Shown here: piece by piece, positions 22,533 through 32,337 of the stretch
How the letters are laid out: the number at the start of each line of letters is the position of its first letter
How positions within the stretch are numbered: position 1 is the first letter of the stretch
NCBI RefSeq assembly: GCF_001659685.2
Contig: NZ_LXYE02000016.1
Span: forward strand, 1 to 64,000
DNA from: Labilibacter marinus
Lineage (GTDB): Bacteria > Bacteroidota > Bacteroidia > Bacteroidales > Marinilabiliaceae
DNA: 64,000 nt
Direction of reading: 5' to 3'
Made by a program: the position numbers and the translations under genes
The notes under the pieces: model-generated
What the model was told of the DNA's origin: nothing
The model's input: the letters and a program-made list of their open reading frames with translations, nothing else
Database searches by the model: none

Positions 22533-24323
22533 ATGATTAAAGGTATAAATAATATTTTTACAAAAGAACAGGTTGAACAAGCTCAACAGCTGTTTACATC
22601 TTTGTCTACTGAGCAAAAATACTGGTTGTCTGGTTATCTGTCAGGCTTAAATAATTCAGGTAACCTACTAGAAGGAATAGGTTCTGGTAATGCGACTGTA
22701 GCGCAGGGTGCGGTGCCACAAGAAACGGTTAAGTTAACTATCTTATATGGTACACATACCGGAAATTCTAAAATACTTGCTGAGCAAGCTTTGCAACTCG
22801 CCTCGCAAGCAGGAGTGGAAGCAGTTACCCAAAGTTTAGGTGATTATAAGGTTCGTAAATTAAAAGAGGAGCAGAACTTATTAGTGATTGTTTCCACACA
22901 TGGAGAAGGTGATCCTCCAGCATCAGCTGAAGATTTTTATGCGTATATATTCGGTAAAAAAGCACCTAAATCAGATAATCTAAATTTTGCTGTAATTGGC
23001 TTAGGTGATAGCAGTTATGCTAAGTTTTGTCAAACAGGAAAAGATATTTATGATCAATTAAGCTCTTTGGGTGCAAAAGCAGTGCACGATTTTATTGAGC
23101 TTGATGTGGATTATAAAGATACAATTGCGGATATTTTACCTGCAGTGGTTTCGAAGTTTAGCGCAGTTAATGGTGTTGTTGCTAGTAGCCAACAAGCAGG
23201 TAATGGAATTGCTTTAGCATCTGACGCTTGGGTTGAAGCTGAGGTGCTGGAGAAAGTGTTGCTGAATGGTAAAGGGTCTGCTAAAGAAACCTACCATATT
23301 GAGTTTGATATTGAAGATTCTGGTTTGGTTTATCAACCAGGAGATGCACTTGAAGTAGTCGCTCAAAACGGTAAGGCTTTGGTAAAGGATATTCTAGCGC
23401 AGCTAAATATCTCGGAAGATGAATATGTAAGTGTAGGAAATGAAAGTTTAAGTATTTATGATGCATTAGTTAATAAATTTGAGATAACAGTAGTTACTAA
23501 TCCTGTTATTAAAAAATATGCAGAGATTGCTCAGAGTGAAGCGTTAAATGCGCTTATTTCAGATGACGAAAAACTTCAGGAATACTTATATGGTGCCGAT
23601 TTTCTGGATTTAATTTCTTCTTATCCAGCTAAATTAGATGCTAATACATTAGCTACTCTGTTGCGTAAGTTACCTCCGCGTTTATATTCTATCTCATCAA
23701 GTTACGAGTATAGTCCTGAGGAGGTTCATATAACAGTAGGTGCGGTTCGTTACGATTTAAATGAAAGAGAGCATCATGGTGTGTGTTCAGGGTTTTTAGC
23801 TGATCAAATTCAAGAAGGAGCGACAGTTAAAATTAGGGTGAAGCCAAATTTAGGATTCAAACTTCCTGAAGATGATAATACGGCTGTAATTATGGTTGGA
23901 CCAGGTACAGGGATTGCACCTTTCAGATCGTTTTTGCAAGAGCGTGAGGCTAAGGAATCAGAAGGAAAAAATTGGTTGTTTTTTGGAGATCAACATTTTG
24001 AAACTGACTTTTTGTATCAAACAGAGTTGTTGAAGTATAGAAAAGAAGGTGTTGTGAGTAAGTTGGATGTTGCTTTTTCTCGCGATCAAGAAGAGAAAAT
24101 ATATGTTCAGGATAGATTAAATGAGAATGGTGAAGAACTGTTTAAATGGTTAAACGAAGGTGCCTATTTTTATTTATGTGGAGATATGAAGCGTATGGCC
24201 AAGGATGTAAAAGATGCCTTATTGCAGATTATTCAAAAGTACGGAAACCTATCGGATGTTGAAGCGCAGGAATACTTTAGGAATTTAAAATCAGCAGGAC
24301 GTTTTCAAGAGGATGTTTATTAA
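22533..24323 (+). CDS. cysJ: Assimilatory sulfite reductase, flavoprotein alpha subunit
   Basis: 596 residues, normal for CysJ. The flavodoxin domain (about 70-215) has YGTHTGNSKILAE, STHGEGDPPAS and GLGDSSYAKFC for FMN. The FAD domain has PPRLYSISSS. The NADPH-binding part has VGPGTGIAPFRSFLQER and ends DVEAQEYFRNLKSAGRFQEDVY. It passes electrons from NADPH through FAD and FMN to CysI. It is 29 bases before cysI, with which it forms an operon. No TAnnTTTG box was found in the 80 bases upstream. Confidence 0.96.
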   Translation: MIKGINNIFTKEQVEQAQQLFTSLSTEQKYWLSGYLSGLNNSGNLLEGIGSGNATVAQGAVPQETVKLTILYGTHTGNSKILAEQALQLASQAGVEAVTQSLGDYKVRKLKEEQNLLVIVSTHGEGDPPASAEDFYAYIFGKKAPKSDNLNFAVIGLGDSSYAKFCQTGKDIYDQLSSLGAKAVHDFIELDVDYKDTIADILPAVVSKFSAVNGVVASSQQAGNGIALASDAWVEAEVLEKVLLNGKGSAKETYHIEFDIEDSGLVYQPGDALEVVAQNGKALVKDILAQLNISEDEYVSVGNESLSIYDALVNKFEITVVTNPVIKKYAEIAQSEALNALISDDEKLQEYLYGADFLDLISSYPAKLDANTLATLLRKLPPRLYSISSSYEYSPEEVHITVGAVRYDLNEREHHGVCSGFLADQIQEGATVKIRVKPNLGFKLPEDDNTAVIMVGPGTGIAPFRSFLQEREAKESEGKNWLFFGDQHFETDFLYQTELLKYRKEGVVSKLDVAFSRDQEEKIYVQDRLNENGEELFKWLNEGAYFYLCGDMKRMAKDVKDALLQIIQKYGNLSDVEAQEYFRNLKSAGRFQEDVY

Positions 24324-24352
24324 AAACTCAACCGATCTAAAAAAATAAAGAC

Positions 24353-26062
24353 ATGGCAGATATTATAGATAATGAAATATTTCCCTCTTGGAATCCATCT
24401 GATGTTGAGGGTATCAAAACACGAAGTAATTTTCTAAGAGGTTCTCTTGAGGAAAGTTTAAACGATATAGCTACTGGTTCAATTGCTGAGGATGATACAC
24501 AGTTAATTAAGTTTCATGGTAGTTATCAGCAAACGGATAGAGATTTAGATGTAGAGCGTAAGCAGCAAAAGCTTGAGCCTCTGTATAGTTTCATGATTAG
24601 AGTTCGCATACCTGGAGGGGTAGCAAGTGCTGATCAATGGGTTGCTTTCGATGAAATATCAAAAGATCACAGTAATACGCTTAAGTTAACCACTCGTCAG
24701 GCTTTTCAGTTTCACGGTGTTATCAAGCGAAACTTAAAAAACACGATGCAAGGTATTAATGATGCTTTGTTCGATTCAATTGCAGCTTGTGGTGATGTAA
24801 ACCGTAATGTGATGTGTACTACCAACGAAGGATTATCGCCTTTGGTGCCAGCTGCATATCAAATGTCAAAAGATATTAGCGATCACCTATTGCCTCGTAC
24901 CACAGCTTATCACGAAATCTGGTTAAACCAGAAATTATTAGTGGACGGTAGACAAGATGAAGAGCCTATTTATGGCAAGACTTATTTGCCGCGTAAATTC
25001 AAGATTGCCATCGCTATTCCTCCATATAATGATACCGATATTTTCTCTAATGATATTGGTTTAATAGCGATTGGTAAAGGTGATAAGTTAGAAGGTTTTA
25101 ATGTTACTATTGGAGGTGGTTTGGGTATGACTTTCACAGAGCCCGGAACTTATCCAAGATTGGGTGATGTAGTAGGGTATGTGCCTTACGAAAAAACATT
25201 GGAGGTAATTGAAGAAATTGTTAAGCTTCAGCGTGATTATGGTAATCGTGAGAATAGAAAAAAAGCGAGATTAAAATATACGCTTGACCGTTTAGGGCCA
25301 GCAGAATTCAAAGGTCTGTTAGAGAAAAGGTTAGGTTATAGTATCGCAAAAGCAAAGTCCTATAAGTTCACCAGTAATGGCGATGTTTTTGGTTGGAAAA
25401 AAGCTAAATCGGGAAAGTGGTCTTTAGGATTATTTATTGAGCACGGTAGAGTTAGAGATGAGGCTGGGTATGAGTTAAAAACAGGTTTAAGAAAAGTCGC
25501 AGATCTTAAAAAATGTGATTTCAGACTAACAGGTAATCAAGGTCTAGTACTTGGAGGAATAGAAGAAAAGGATAAAAAGGAGATAGAAGCTGTGCTGAAG
25601 GAATTTAGCATTTGGCCTAAAAAGACATTGAGTGGTGTAAGAAAGCATGCTATTGCCTGTGTTGCCTTAAATACTTGTACGATGGCTTTTGCCGAAGCGG
25701 AAAGATACTTGCCTTCTTTAATTGATAAAATTGATGAGATCCTGGCAGAGAATGACCTGACCAATGATGATATTTTAATTAGGATGACAGGTTGTCCTAA
25801 TGGCTGTGGTAGACCATACCTAGGAGAAATTGGCTTTGTAGGTCGTTCGTTAGGAAAATACAATATGTATTTGGGAGCTGGCTTTAGTGGGGAGAGATTA
25901 AATACTTTGTATAAAGAGACACTTTCTGAGGAGGAGATTTTAAAAGAATTAAAAGTTCTTCTTCCAAGGTATGCTAAAGAAAGAGAAAAAGGAGAGAAGT
26001 TTGGTGATTTTGTTGGACGTGTGGGCATTATAGAGCACGCTAAAGAGATAGATCATATTTAA
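24353..26062 (+). CDS. cysI: Assimilatory sulfite reductase, haemoprotein beta subunit
   Basis: 569 residues. The four ligands of the 4Fe-4S/sirohaem centre are Cys436, Cys442 (CVALNTC), Cys481 and Cys485 (GCPNGC). The substrate-binding arginine/lysine blocks LTTRQAFQFHGV and RNVMCTTNEG are present. It reduces sulfite to sulfide with electrons from CysJ. Genes for sulfate activation (cysD, cysN, cysH) and sirohaem synthesis are not in the window, so they must lie elsewhere. Confidence 0.96.
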   Translation: MADIIDNEIFPSWNPSDVEGIKTRSNFLRGSLEESLNDIATGSIAEDDTQLIKFHGSYQQTDRDLDVERKQQKLEPLYSFMIRVRIPGGVASADQWVAFDEISKDHSNTLKLTTRQAFQFHGVIKRNLKNTMQGINDALFDSIAACGDVNRNVMCTTNEGLSPLVPAAYQMSKDISDHLLPRTTAYHEIWLNQKLLVDGRQDEEPIYGKTYLPRKFKIAIAIPPYNDTDIFSNDIGLIAIGKGDKLEGFNVTIGGGLGMTFTEPGTYPRLGDVVGYVPYEKTLEVIEEIVKLQRDYGNRENRKKARLKYTLDRLGPAEFKGLLEKRLGYSIAKAKSYKFTSNGDVFGWKKAKSGKWSLGLFIEHGRVRDEAGYELKTGLRKVADLKKCDFRLTGNQGLVLGGIEEKDKKEIEAVLKEFSIWPKKTLSGVRKHAIACVALNTCTMAFAEAERYLPSLIDKIDEILAENDLTNDDILIRMTGCPNGCGRPYLGEIGFVGRSLGKYNMYLGAGFSGERLNTLYKETLSEEEILKELKVLLPRYAKEREKGEKFGDFVGRVGIIEHAKEIDHI

Positions 26063-26140
26063 TCCAGAAATTAAAAAATACCAATAGGCTTGCTCTTATT
26101 GAATAGGCTTATTGGTTTACTAATTTTAAATTGACCACAG

Positions 26141-26371
26141 ATGGAAGAAAAACGTTATAGAACCATACTAAAAACTGTATCGTGGAGGGTGACGGGTACG
26201 GTGGATACTTTCCTAATATCCTATTTAATTACAGGAAAGATAGGGTTAGCAGCATCAATTAGTGGAGTAGAAGTATTTACAAAAATGATTCTGTATTACT
26301 TTCACGAAAGAGCTTGGAATAAAATAGATTACGGAAAAGAAAAGCCTAAACAACCAGAGTATTATATTTAA
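26141..26371 (+). CDS. DUF2061 small membrane protein
   Basis: 76 residues following the DUF2061 pattern: YRTILKTVSWRVTGTVDTFLISYLITGK and a second hydrophobic part ISGVEVFTKMILYYFHERAW. Function is unknown, but DUF2061 genes often sit with sulfate assimilation genes, as here (78 bases after cysI). Likely an inner-membrane accessory of that pathway; the role is inferred from neighbours. Confidence 0.88.
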   Translation: MEEKRYRTILKTVSWRVTGTVDTFLISYLITGKIGLAASISGVEVFTKMILYYFHERAWNKIDYGKEKPKQPEYYI

Positions 26372-26475
26372 AGATGAAGTCAATACTGACTCTAATAATT
26401 CTGGTGAATAAATTTATGATGACTTAGTAATTGAACTAAGGAATAGCGAAGAATAAAGTTACAAATGTATATAAC

Positions 26476-26507
26476 AAAAAAAAGGTGCGATATTCGCACC
26501 TTTTTTG
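26476..26507. terminator. Bidirectional terminator
   Basis: AAAAAGGTGCGA and TCGCACCTTTTTT form a G+C-rich stem with A and T runs outside. It ends both the cysJI-DUF2061 transcript and the convergent cold-shock gene. Confidence 0.92.
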
Positions 26508-26522
26508 ATTATATAAAGAGTA

Positions 26523-26966
26523 TTAAATCTTCTTTACTCGAACGGCATTCATACCTTTTAGTCCCTTTTCAAGCTCAAAGTTAACTTTGTTACCTTCAAC
26601 AATTTTATCCAATAAACCGTTGATGTGTACAAAGAATTTTTCTTGCGTATCTAAATCTTTGATAAATCCATAACCTTTATCATCGTTGAAAAATTCAACA
26701 CGACCAGTTCTAATTGGATCTTCAATATCTTCTTTTTTAGGAACTGAAATTTCGATATTCTCAGCCTTAATTTTTTTCTTCTTGGTTAAATCAGGTGGAG
26801 TATCCACAAGTCTACCATTCTCATCCACATAAGCAATCATACTGTCTAAACTACCGTCAACAGCATTCGCTTTGCGTTCTTCTTTACGTAAAGCTTTGTC
26901 TTTACGCTTCTTCATTCTTTTTTGCTCTTTGTCTTTTTTACCAAATGTTTCTTGAGATCTCCCCAT
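26523..26966 (-). CDS. Cold-shock-domain RNA-binding protein with basic N-terminal tail
   Basis: 147 residues. The C-terminal 65 or so form a cold-shock domain with RNP1-like KGYGFI and RNP2-like KFFVHING and the start RTGRVEFFNDDKG. The first ~30 residues are lysine/arginine-rich (KKDKEQKRMKKRKDKALRKEERK) and probably disordered, adding RNA affinity. This layout is common in Bacteroidota and distinct from 70-residue CspA. Likely an RNA chaperone. Expressed alone from a promoter with a long leader. Confidence 0.92.
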   Translation of the reverse strand: MGRSQETFGKKDKEQKRMKKRKDKALRKEERKANAVDGSLDSMIAYVDENGRLVDTPPDLTKKKKIKAENIEISVPKKEDIEDPIRTGRVEFFNDDKGYGFIKDLDTQEKFFVHINGLLDKIVEGNKVNFELEKGLKGMNAVRVKKI

Positions 26967-27117
26967 TCAATATATTTTATTAATATTAATATAATTACAG
27001 CATTCAGGTAATAAATATGATTCATAAAATGGACTGTTAAGCGCCAAATTGGAGTGTATGAATGAATAGTATATTACTAGAAAGGATATATTTTGCTTAT
27101 TATCGGGTGCAAAGGTA
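26967..27117 (-). promoter_or_regulatory. Probable promoter and long leader of cold-shock gene
   Basis: TACCTTTG on the minus strand (27110-27117) fits the -7 box and would give a leader of about 135 bases. Long structured leaders are typical of cold-shock genes. No TTG at -33 was found. Confidence 0.4.
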
Positions 27118-27357
27118 AAATAATTAATTGGACTTTCAGAATATCAGGATGATTTGATTTGGAAAAAATGTACATATTTAACTCATGTTTTTACGTCATT
27201 GCCCAATTGACCTAATATGGGGTTATCCATAAATTAAATGGTTTGAGTTATAAACTGTAAATGCAAAGCTTGCAAAATCAAAAAAAAGCAGCTTATTTTC
27301 TGTAAATGAATGTTTTTATAGAAAGTATAACGAAGTAGTTGAATTCATAGACAAACA
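27118..27357. other. AT-rich intergenic region
   Basis: About 240 bases between larE and the cold-shock promoter with no gene or clear terminator. Both flanking genes are on the minus strand, so larE transcripts could read through it. Confidence 0.4.
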
Positions 27358-28185
27358 CTAATTATCGGCGTTATCTGTTTTTATATCTCTATTTAGCTTC
27401 CCAGATACCAATCCTTCATTATCTATTTTAACAGAGCTAAAACCATACTCTGTAATTAATTTTGGAATAACATAAGAGAGTTGCTTGTTCAATAGGCCAA
27501 GCTCTTTTTGTGGCACTTCTATGCTTGCTCCTCCATTTTTGTATCTTACCCTAACATCTTTAAAACCGTGTTTGTTAATGAGGTTTTCTGCATTTTCAAC
27601 CATGCTCAATCTTTCTCGTGTAATATGTTCTCCGTAAGGAAAGCGGCTACTTAAGCATGGGCTGGCAGGCTTATCCCAAACAGTAAGTTTATAATGCTTA
27701 CTTATATTACGAATACTTTCTTTAGTTATTTTACATTCAAGCAGCGGGCTGCGTACGCTAAACTCATTGGCTGCTTTCATGCCAGGTCTGTAATCACCTG
27801 TATCATCGTAATTGTTGCCATTAATAATTTCAAAATCAGGATACTTTGATAACAGTTTTTGAATAGCGTTATATAGGTTCGATTTACAATAATAACATCT
27901 ATTTACAGGGTTAGAACTATAATTAATATCTTCTATTTCGTTGGCATCAATTTCAACGAGTTCAATATCATAGGTGTCTGCAAATATTCTGGCGTCTAAC
28001 AAATCTTTCTGCTTTAAACTGGCCGAATTACTAATGACAGCAATGGCATTGTTTTTACCCAACTGCTGTCTTGCCATAAAAGCAACTAAGCACGAATCTA
28101 CACCTCCAGATAAAGCAATAAGTACTTTGGGATGTTCCTGAAACCATTGATTTAGTTTTGTAATGTCAGCTTGCAAGTTTTCCAT
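27358..28185 (-). CDS. larE: LarE-type ATP-dependent sacrificial sulfur transferase
   Basis: 275 residues. The PP-loop SGGVDS (26-31) binds ATP. NRCYYCKSNLY (Cys97, Cys100) and WDKPASPCLSSRFPYG (Cys177) mark LarE. LarE adds sulfur to the nickel-pincer nucleotide precursor for lactate racemase. In the best-known enzyme a single cysteine, matching Cys177, gives up its own sulfur. Proteins that also carry the CxxC pair, as in Thermotoga, bind a 4Fe-4S cluster and act catalytically. This protein has all three. No larA, larB or larC is in view, so its acceptor is uncertain. Confidence 0.9.
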   Translation of the reverse strand: MENLQADITKLNQWFQEHPKVLIALSGGVDSCLVAFMARQQLGKNNAIAVISNSASLKQKDLLDARIFADTYDIELVEIDANEIEDINYSSNPVNRCYYCKSNLYNAIQKLLSKYPDFEIINGNNYDDTGDYRPGMKAANEFSVRSPLLECKITKESIRNISKHYKLTVWDKPASPCLSSRFPYGEHITRERLSMVENAENLINKHGFKDVRVRYKNGGASIEVPQKELGLLNKQLSYVIPKLITEYGFSSVKIDNEGLVSGKLNRDIKTDNADN

Positions 28186-28450
28186 ACACAGCTAACATTG
28201 TCAACAATAAAAAAGTTGTGTGAGCACTTAATAAGTTAAGTTTTTTTTGAGCTGTAGTTTTAGTAGGTATTATTCTATATCTATTTTGTAAGTTGACGAT
28301 AAAAGTGATTTGAAAAACGAACCATTTATTTTTATGTATTAGTGTAAGTTTTAAGTTGCGAAAAATAAGAATTTAAAGGAATTTTAAAGATTTTCCTATA
28401 GATTCATTATAAATAAACCTATTTCAGATTTCTACTCAGGAATAAATTTT
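28186..28450. other. AT-rich divergent intergenic region (larE/acnB)
   Basis: About 265 bases upstream of both larE and acnB with poly-A/T runs. No gene, terminator or full promoter was identified for larE. Confidence 0.35.
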
Positions 28451-28644
28451 TATTTTTGCGATAAGAAATGAAGGTTCTTCATTGTAGATGCAATGGTTGA
28501 GTAGAACCTTGAATTTTTTCAAACAAAATAAAATGCAAAGTGTTGTATGATAAAGGAACTACTTTGTGTTATTTATTAGAAACTATTTAAACAGTTTCTA
28601 GAAATAAACTGATAGATTTCCATTAATTCCCAAAGAAAGTTTTT
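28451..28644 (+). promoter_or_regulatory. acnB -7 box and structured leader
   Basis: TATTTTTG (28451-28458) fits the -7 element and implies a leader of about 180 bases. The leader holds AAGGTTCT/AGAACCTT (28471-28478 with 28503-28510) and a perfect TAGAAACT/AGTTTCTA hairpin (28577-28600). Bacterial aconitase mRNAs are known to be bound by apo-aconitase, so these stems are candidates for such control. No T run makes them terminators. Confidence 0.45.
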
Positions 28645-31428
28645 ATGAGCAAATACAGTGAATATCTTAAAGAGATTGAAGAAAGAAAACAAGAAGGACT
28701 AAATCCTAAACCTATTGATGCTGCTGATTTAATTGGAGAAATCATTGAGCAAATTAAGGATGTAGATAATGAACACAGAGAGGAGTCTCTCAATTTCTTT
28801 ATATATAACGTGTTGCCAGGTACTACGCATGCTGCTGGTACAAAAGCTAAATTTTTAAAAGATATTATTTTAGGAAATGCAGTAGTTAAAGAAATTACGC
28901 CTGCTTTTGCATTTGAGCAATTATCGCATATGAAAGGTGGACCTTCTATTGGAGTGTTATTGGACCTAGCATTTGGTGATGATGCCTCTATTGCTAAAGA
29001 AGCTGCAAACGTACTTAAAACTCAAGTGTTTTTATACGAGGCAGACATGGAGCGTTTGGCTAGTGCGTTTAAAAATAACAACGCAATTGCTAAGGAAATT
29101 ATTGAAAGCTATGCGCAAGCAGAGTTTTTTACTAAACTACCTGAAGTAGAGGAAGAAATTAAAGTAGTAACATATGTGGCTGGAGTTGGTGATATCTCTA
29201 CCGATTTACTTTCGCCAGGCAATCAAGCACACTCGCGTTCGGATCGAGAACTTCATGGAAAATGTTTGATTTCACCTGAAGCACAAGACGAAATTACGGC
29301 TTTAAAACAAGAGCATCCAGATAAGAGGGTAATGCTTATTGCTGATAAGGGAACAATGGGAGTAGGTTCGTCAAGAATGTCGGGTGTTAATAATGTAGCA
29401 CTTTGGACGGGTAAGCAGGCGAGTCCATACGTACCATTTATTAATATTGCCCCAATTGTTGCAGGAACAAACGGAATTTCTCCAATTTTCCTAACTACAG
29501 TTGGTGTTACAGGAGGTATTGGTGTTGACCTTAAAAACTGGGTTAAAAAATTAGATGACCAAGGTAAACCAGTTCTGAATAAAGATGGTGATGCTGTTCT
29601 AGAAGAAGCTTACTCTGTTGAAACAGGAACGGTTCTCACAATTAATACTAAAACGAAAAAACTATATAATGGAGAGCAGGAATTAATTGATATTTCTTCT
29701 TCATTAACGCCTCAAAAAGTTGAGTTTATTAAAGCTGGAGGTTCTTATGCCATTGTGTTCGGAAAGAAATTACAAACATTTGCTGCCAATGTATTGGGAA
29801 TAGATGTTCCTTTGGTATTCGCCCCATCTAAAGAAATTTCAAACGAAGGACAAGGTTTAACTGCGGTTGAAAAAATATTCAATAAAAATGCAGTAGGAAC
29901 TACACCTGGAAAAGTGCTTCATAGTGGTTCTGATGTTCGTGTTCAAGTTAATATTGTAGGTTCTCAGGATACTACAGGTCTGATGACTTCGCAAGAGTTG
30001 GAGTCGATGGCTGCTACAGTTATTTCTCCAATTGTGGATGGTGCATACCAATCGGGTTGTCATACAGCCTCTGTTTGGGATAAAAAAGCACAAGCCAATA
30101 TTCCTAAACTGATGAAGTTTATGAACGATTTTGGTTTGATTACTGCTCGCGACCCTAAAGGTGTTTATCATTCTATGACGGATGTAATTCATAAAGTTTT
30201 AAATGATATTACTATAGATGATTGGGCAATTGTTATTGGAGGAGATTCTCATACAAGAATGTCGAAAGGTGTTGCTTTTGGTGCAGATTCAGGTACGGTA
30301 GCTCTTGCTTTAGCCACAGGTGAGGCTTCTATGCCTATTCCAGAATCGGTGAAGGTAACCTTTAAAGGTGAAATGAAAGACCACATGGATTTTCGTGATG
30401 TAGTTCATGCCACTCAATCACAGATGCTTCAAAAATTTGGTGGAGAGAATGTTTTTCAAGGAAGAATTATTGAGGTTCATCTTGGAACATTACCTGCTGA
30501 TCAGGCATTTACTTTCACAGACTGGACTGCTGAAATGAAAGCTAAAGCTTCAATCTGTATTTCTCAGGATGATACCCTAATAGAATCATTGGAGATTGCA
30601 AAAAGCAGAATCCAAATCATGATTTTAAAGGGCATGGATAACGAAAATAAAGTTCTTCAAGGCCTGATTGATAAAGCGGACAATAGAATTGCTGAAATTA
30701 GATCGGGAGAAAAGCCTGCTTTGGTACCAGATGAGAATGCTAAATATTTTGCGGAATTTGAGGTAGATATGGATCTTATTACAGAGCCAATGATTGCCGA
30801 TCCAGATGTAAATAATGATGATGTTTCTAAGCGGTATACACATGATACCATCCGTACTCTTTCTTATTATGGAGGAGATAAAAAAGTAGATTTAGGTTTC
30901 GTTGGTTCTTGTATGGTGCATAAAGGCGATCTTAAAATTGTTGCTCAGATGCTTCGTAATTTAGAGAAACAAAACGGAAAAGTGGAGTTTAAAGCACCAT
31001 TGGTTGTAGCTGCTCCAACCTATAATATTATTGATGAACTTAAAAAAGAAGGAGATTGGGATATTCTTAAGGAGTACTCAGGATTTGAATTCAGTGACTT
31101 ATTACCAAAGGATACAGCTCGTACTGAGTATGAGAATGTGATGTACTTAGAGCGTCCAGGTTGTAATTTATGTATGGGTAATCAAGAAAAAGCAGCAAAA
31201 GGAGATACGGTTTTTGCTACATCAACTCGTTTATTTCAAGGACGTGTGGTAGGTGATGCTGATGGTAAAAAAGGAGAATCTTTATTGGCTTCAACTCCGG
31301 TGGTAGTGTTAGCTTCTATTTTGGGTCGTACACCAACTATGGAAGAATACAAAGTGGCTGTAGAGAGTATTAAACTGACTAAATTTGCTCCACCAAGCGA
31401 AAAAATGACTTTAAGGCTAGATGCCTAA
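28645..31428 (+). CDS. acnB: Aconitate hydratase B (bifunctional 2-methylisocitrate dehydratase)
   Basis: 927 residues, slightly longer than the E. coli enzyme. It has the N-terminal HEAT-like region of AcnB (YVAGVGDISTDLLSPGNQAHSRSDRELHGKC following), DWAIVIGGDSHTRMSKGVAFGADSGTVALALATGE, and the 4Fe-4S ligands Cys756 (GSCM), Cys840 and Cys843 (GCNLCMGN). It interconverts citrate and isocitrate in the TCA cycle. A long structured leader precedes it and a strong terminator follows, so it is monocistronic. Confidence 0.96.
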   Translation: MSKYSEYLKEIEERKQEGLNPKPIDAADLIGEIIEQIKDVDNEHREESLNFFIYNVLPGTTHAAGTKAKFLKDIILGNAVVKEITPAFAFEQLSHMKGGPSIGVLLDLAFGDDASIAKEAANVLKTQVFLYEADMERLASAFKNNNAIAKEIIESYAQAEFFTKLPEVEEEIKVVTYVAGVGDISTDLLSPGNQAHSRSDRELHGKCLISPEAQDEITALKQEHPDKRVMLIADKGTMGVGSSRMSGVNNVALWTGKQASPYVPFINIAPIVAGTNGISPIFLTTVGVTGGIGVDLKNWVKKLDDQGKPVLNKDGDAVLEEAYSVETGTVLTINTKTKKLYNGEQELIDISSSLTPQKVEFIKAGGSYAIVFGKKLQTFAANVLGIDVPLVFAPSKEISNEGQGLTAVEKIFNKNAVGTTPGKVLHSGSDVRVQVNIVGSQDTTGLMTSQELESMAATVISPIVDGAYQSGCHTASVWDKKAQANIPKLMKFMNDFGLITARDPKGVYHSMTDVIHKVLNDITIDDWAIVIGGDSHTRMSKGVAFGADSGTVALALATGEASMPIPESVKVTFKGEMKDHMDFRDVVHATQSQMLQKFGGENVFQGRIIEVHLGTLPADQAFTFTDWTAEMKAKASICISQDDTLIESLEIAKSRIQIMILKGMDNENKVLQGLIDKADNRIAEIRSGEKPALVPDENAKYFAEFEVDMDLITEPMIADPDVNNDDVSKRYTHDTIRTLSYYGGDKKVDLGFVGSCMVHKGDLKIVAQMLRNLEKQNGKVEFKAPLVVAAPTYNIIDELKKEGDWDILKEYSGFEFSDLLPKDTARTEYENVMYLERPGCNLCMGNQEKAAKGDTVFATSTRLFQGRVVGDADGKKGESLLASTPVVVLASILGRTPTMEEYKVAVESIKLTKFAPPSEKMTLRLDA

Positions 31429-31469
31429 TGCGATAATAGTTGAATTCTTTTGAGAGAATTTGCCTTAAA

Positions 31470-31508
31470 AAATAGCCTTCCGACTTAATGTTGGAAGGCT
31501 ATTTTTTT
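31470..31508. terminator. Bidirectional terminator acnB/nitroreductase
   Basis: AATAGCCTTCCGAC and GTTGGAAGGCTATT form a long stem followed by seven T residues. It serves acnB and overlaps the stop codon of the convergent nitroreductase. Confidence 0.93.
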
Positions 31509-32139
31509 ATTTTAATTCAGTAATAAAATCTTCTTTGCTATTTCTAACCTTTGTTAAGGGCTCTAGCCAGTCGCCACCTTTTTCTCTATATCCAAGAGGC
31601 AAAAGAAGAACGCTTTTTAATCCTTTTTCTTTAAGGTTTAAAATTTCGTCTACTGCAGCAGGATCAAATCCTTCCATTGGCGTAGCGTCAACCTCTTCAA
31701 ATGCTGCGGCAGTAATAGCACTTGCAAATCCAATATAGGCTTGCTTAGCTGTATGTACAAAATTTTCCTCAGCAGAACGTTGTGGATACGAACCTAAAAG
31801 CATTTGTCTATAATCTTCCCATCCTTGGTTTTTAAAACCTCTAATATCGTTAGTTAAGTCAAACATTTTATTGATACGCTCTTCGGTATAGTTATCCCAA
31901 GCAGCAAAAACTAATAAATGCGAGCAATCTGTAATCTGTTCCTGATTCCAAGCAACAGGTTTAATCTTTTCTTTTAGCTCTTTGTTGGTTATTACCAAAA
32001 TTTCGTATGGTTGCAAACCGCTTGATGTTGGAGCAAGTCTAGCTGCTTCTAAAATATTATCAACTTTTACCTGAGGTACTACCTCACCATTCATTTTTTT
32101 AGTAGCGTAACGCCAATTTAGTCTTTCTAATAAGTCCAT
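31507..32139 (-). CDS. Nitroreductase family NAD(P)H oxidoreductase
   Basis: 210 residues of the FMN-dependent nitroreductase fold: RYATKKMNGEVV at the start, ARLAPTSSGLQPYEILVIT for FMN contact, and a C-terminal LKSVLLLPLGYREKGGDWL. Close to the NfsB/YdgI type, which reduces quinones or nitro compounds with NAD(P)H. Natural substrate unknown. Stands alone, divergent from an ABC permease. Confidence 0.9.
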   Translation of the reverse strand: MDLLERLNWRYATKKMNGEVVPQVKVDNILEAARLAPTSSGLQPYEILVITNKELKEKIKPVAWNQEQITDCSHLLVFAAWDNYTEERINKMFDLTNDIRGFKNQGWEDYRQMLLGSYPQRSAEENFVHTAKQAYIGFASAITAAAFEEVDATPMEGFDPAAVDEILNLKEKGLKSVLLLPLGYREKGGDWLEPLTKVRNSKEDFITELK

Positions 32140-32337
32140 ATCTATTATTTTTTTTTATAATTTTTCTTTTTGTCGAACAGCTAATTTGTTATAAAGTTTT
32201 AGCAATATATTCTGTTTTGGTCCGAAGTGATTTTATTGAGTAATGAAGTACCGATTAGGTTAACTGAAATGAACCGTTTTTGCGAGCGTGGGTATCCTGT
32301 TTAATTTTATATATCTTTATCTTATATTCTTATAACG

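Noticed and set aside
25537-26028. 163-codon minus-strand frame inside cysI
   Set aside because: Lies wholly within a well-supported gene; low-complexity translation typical of an antisense shadow.
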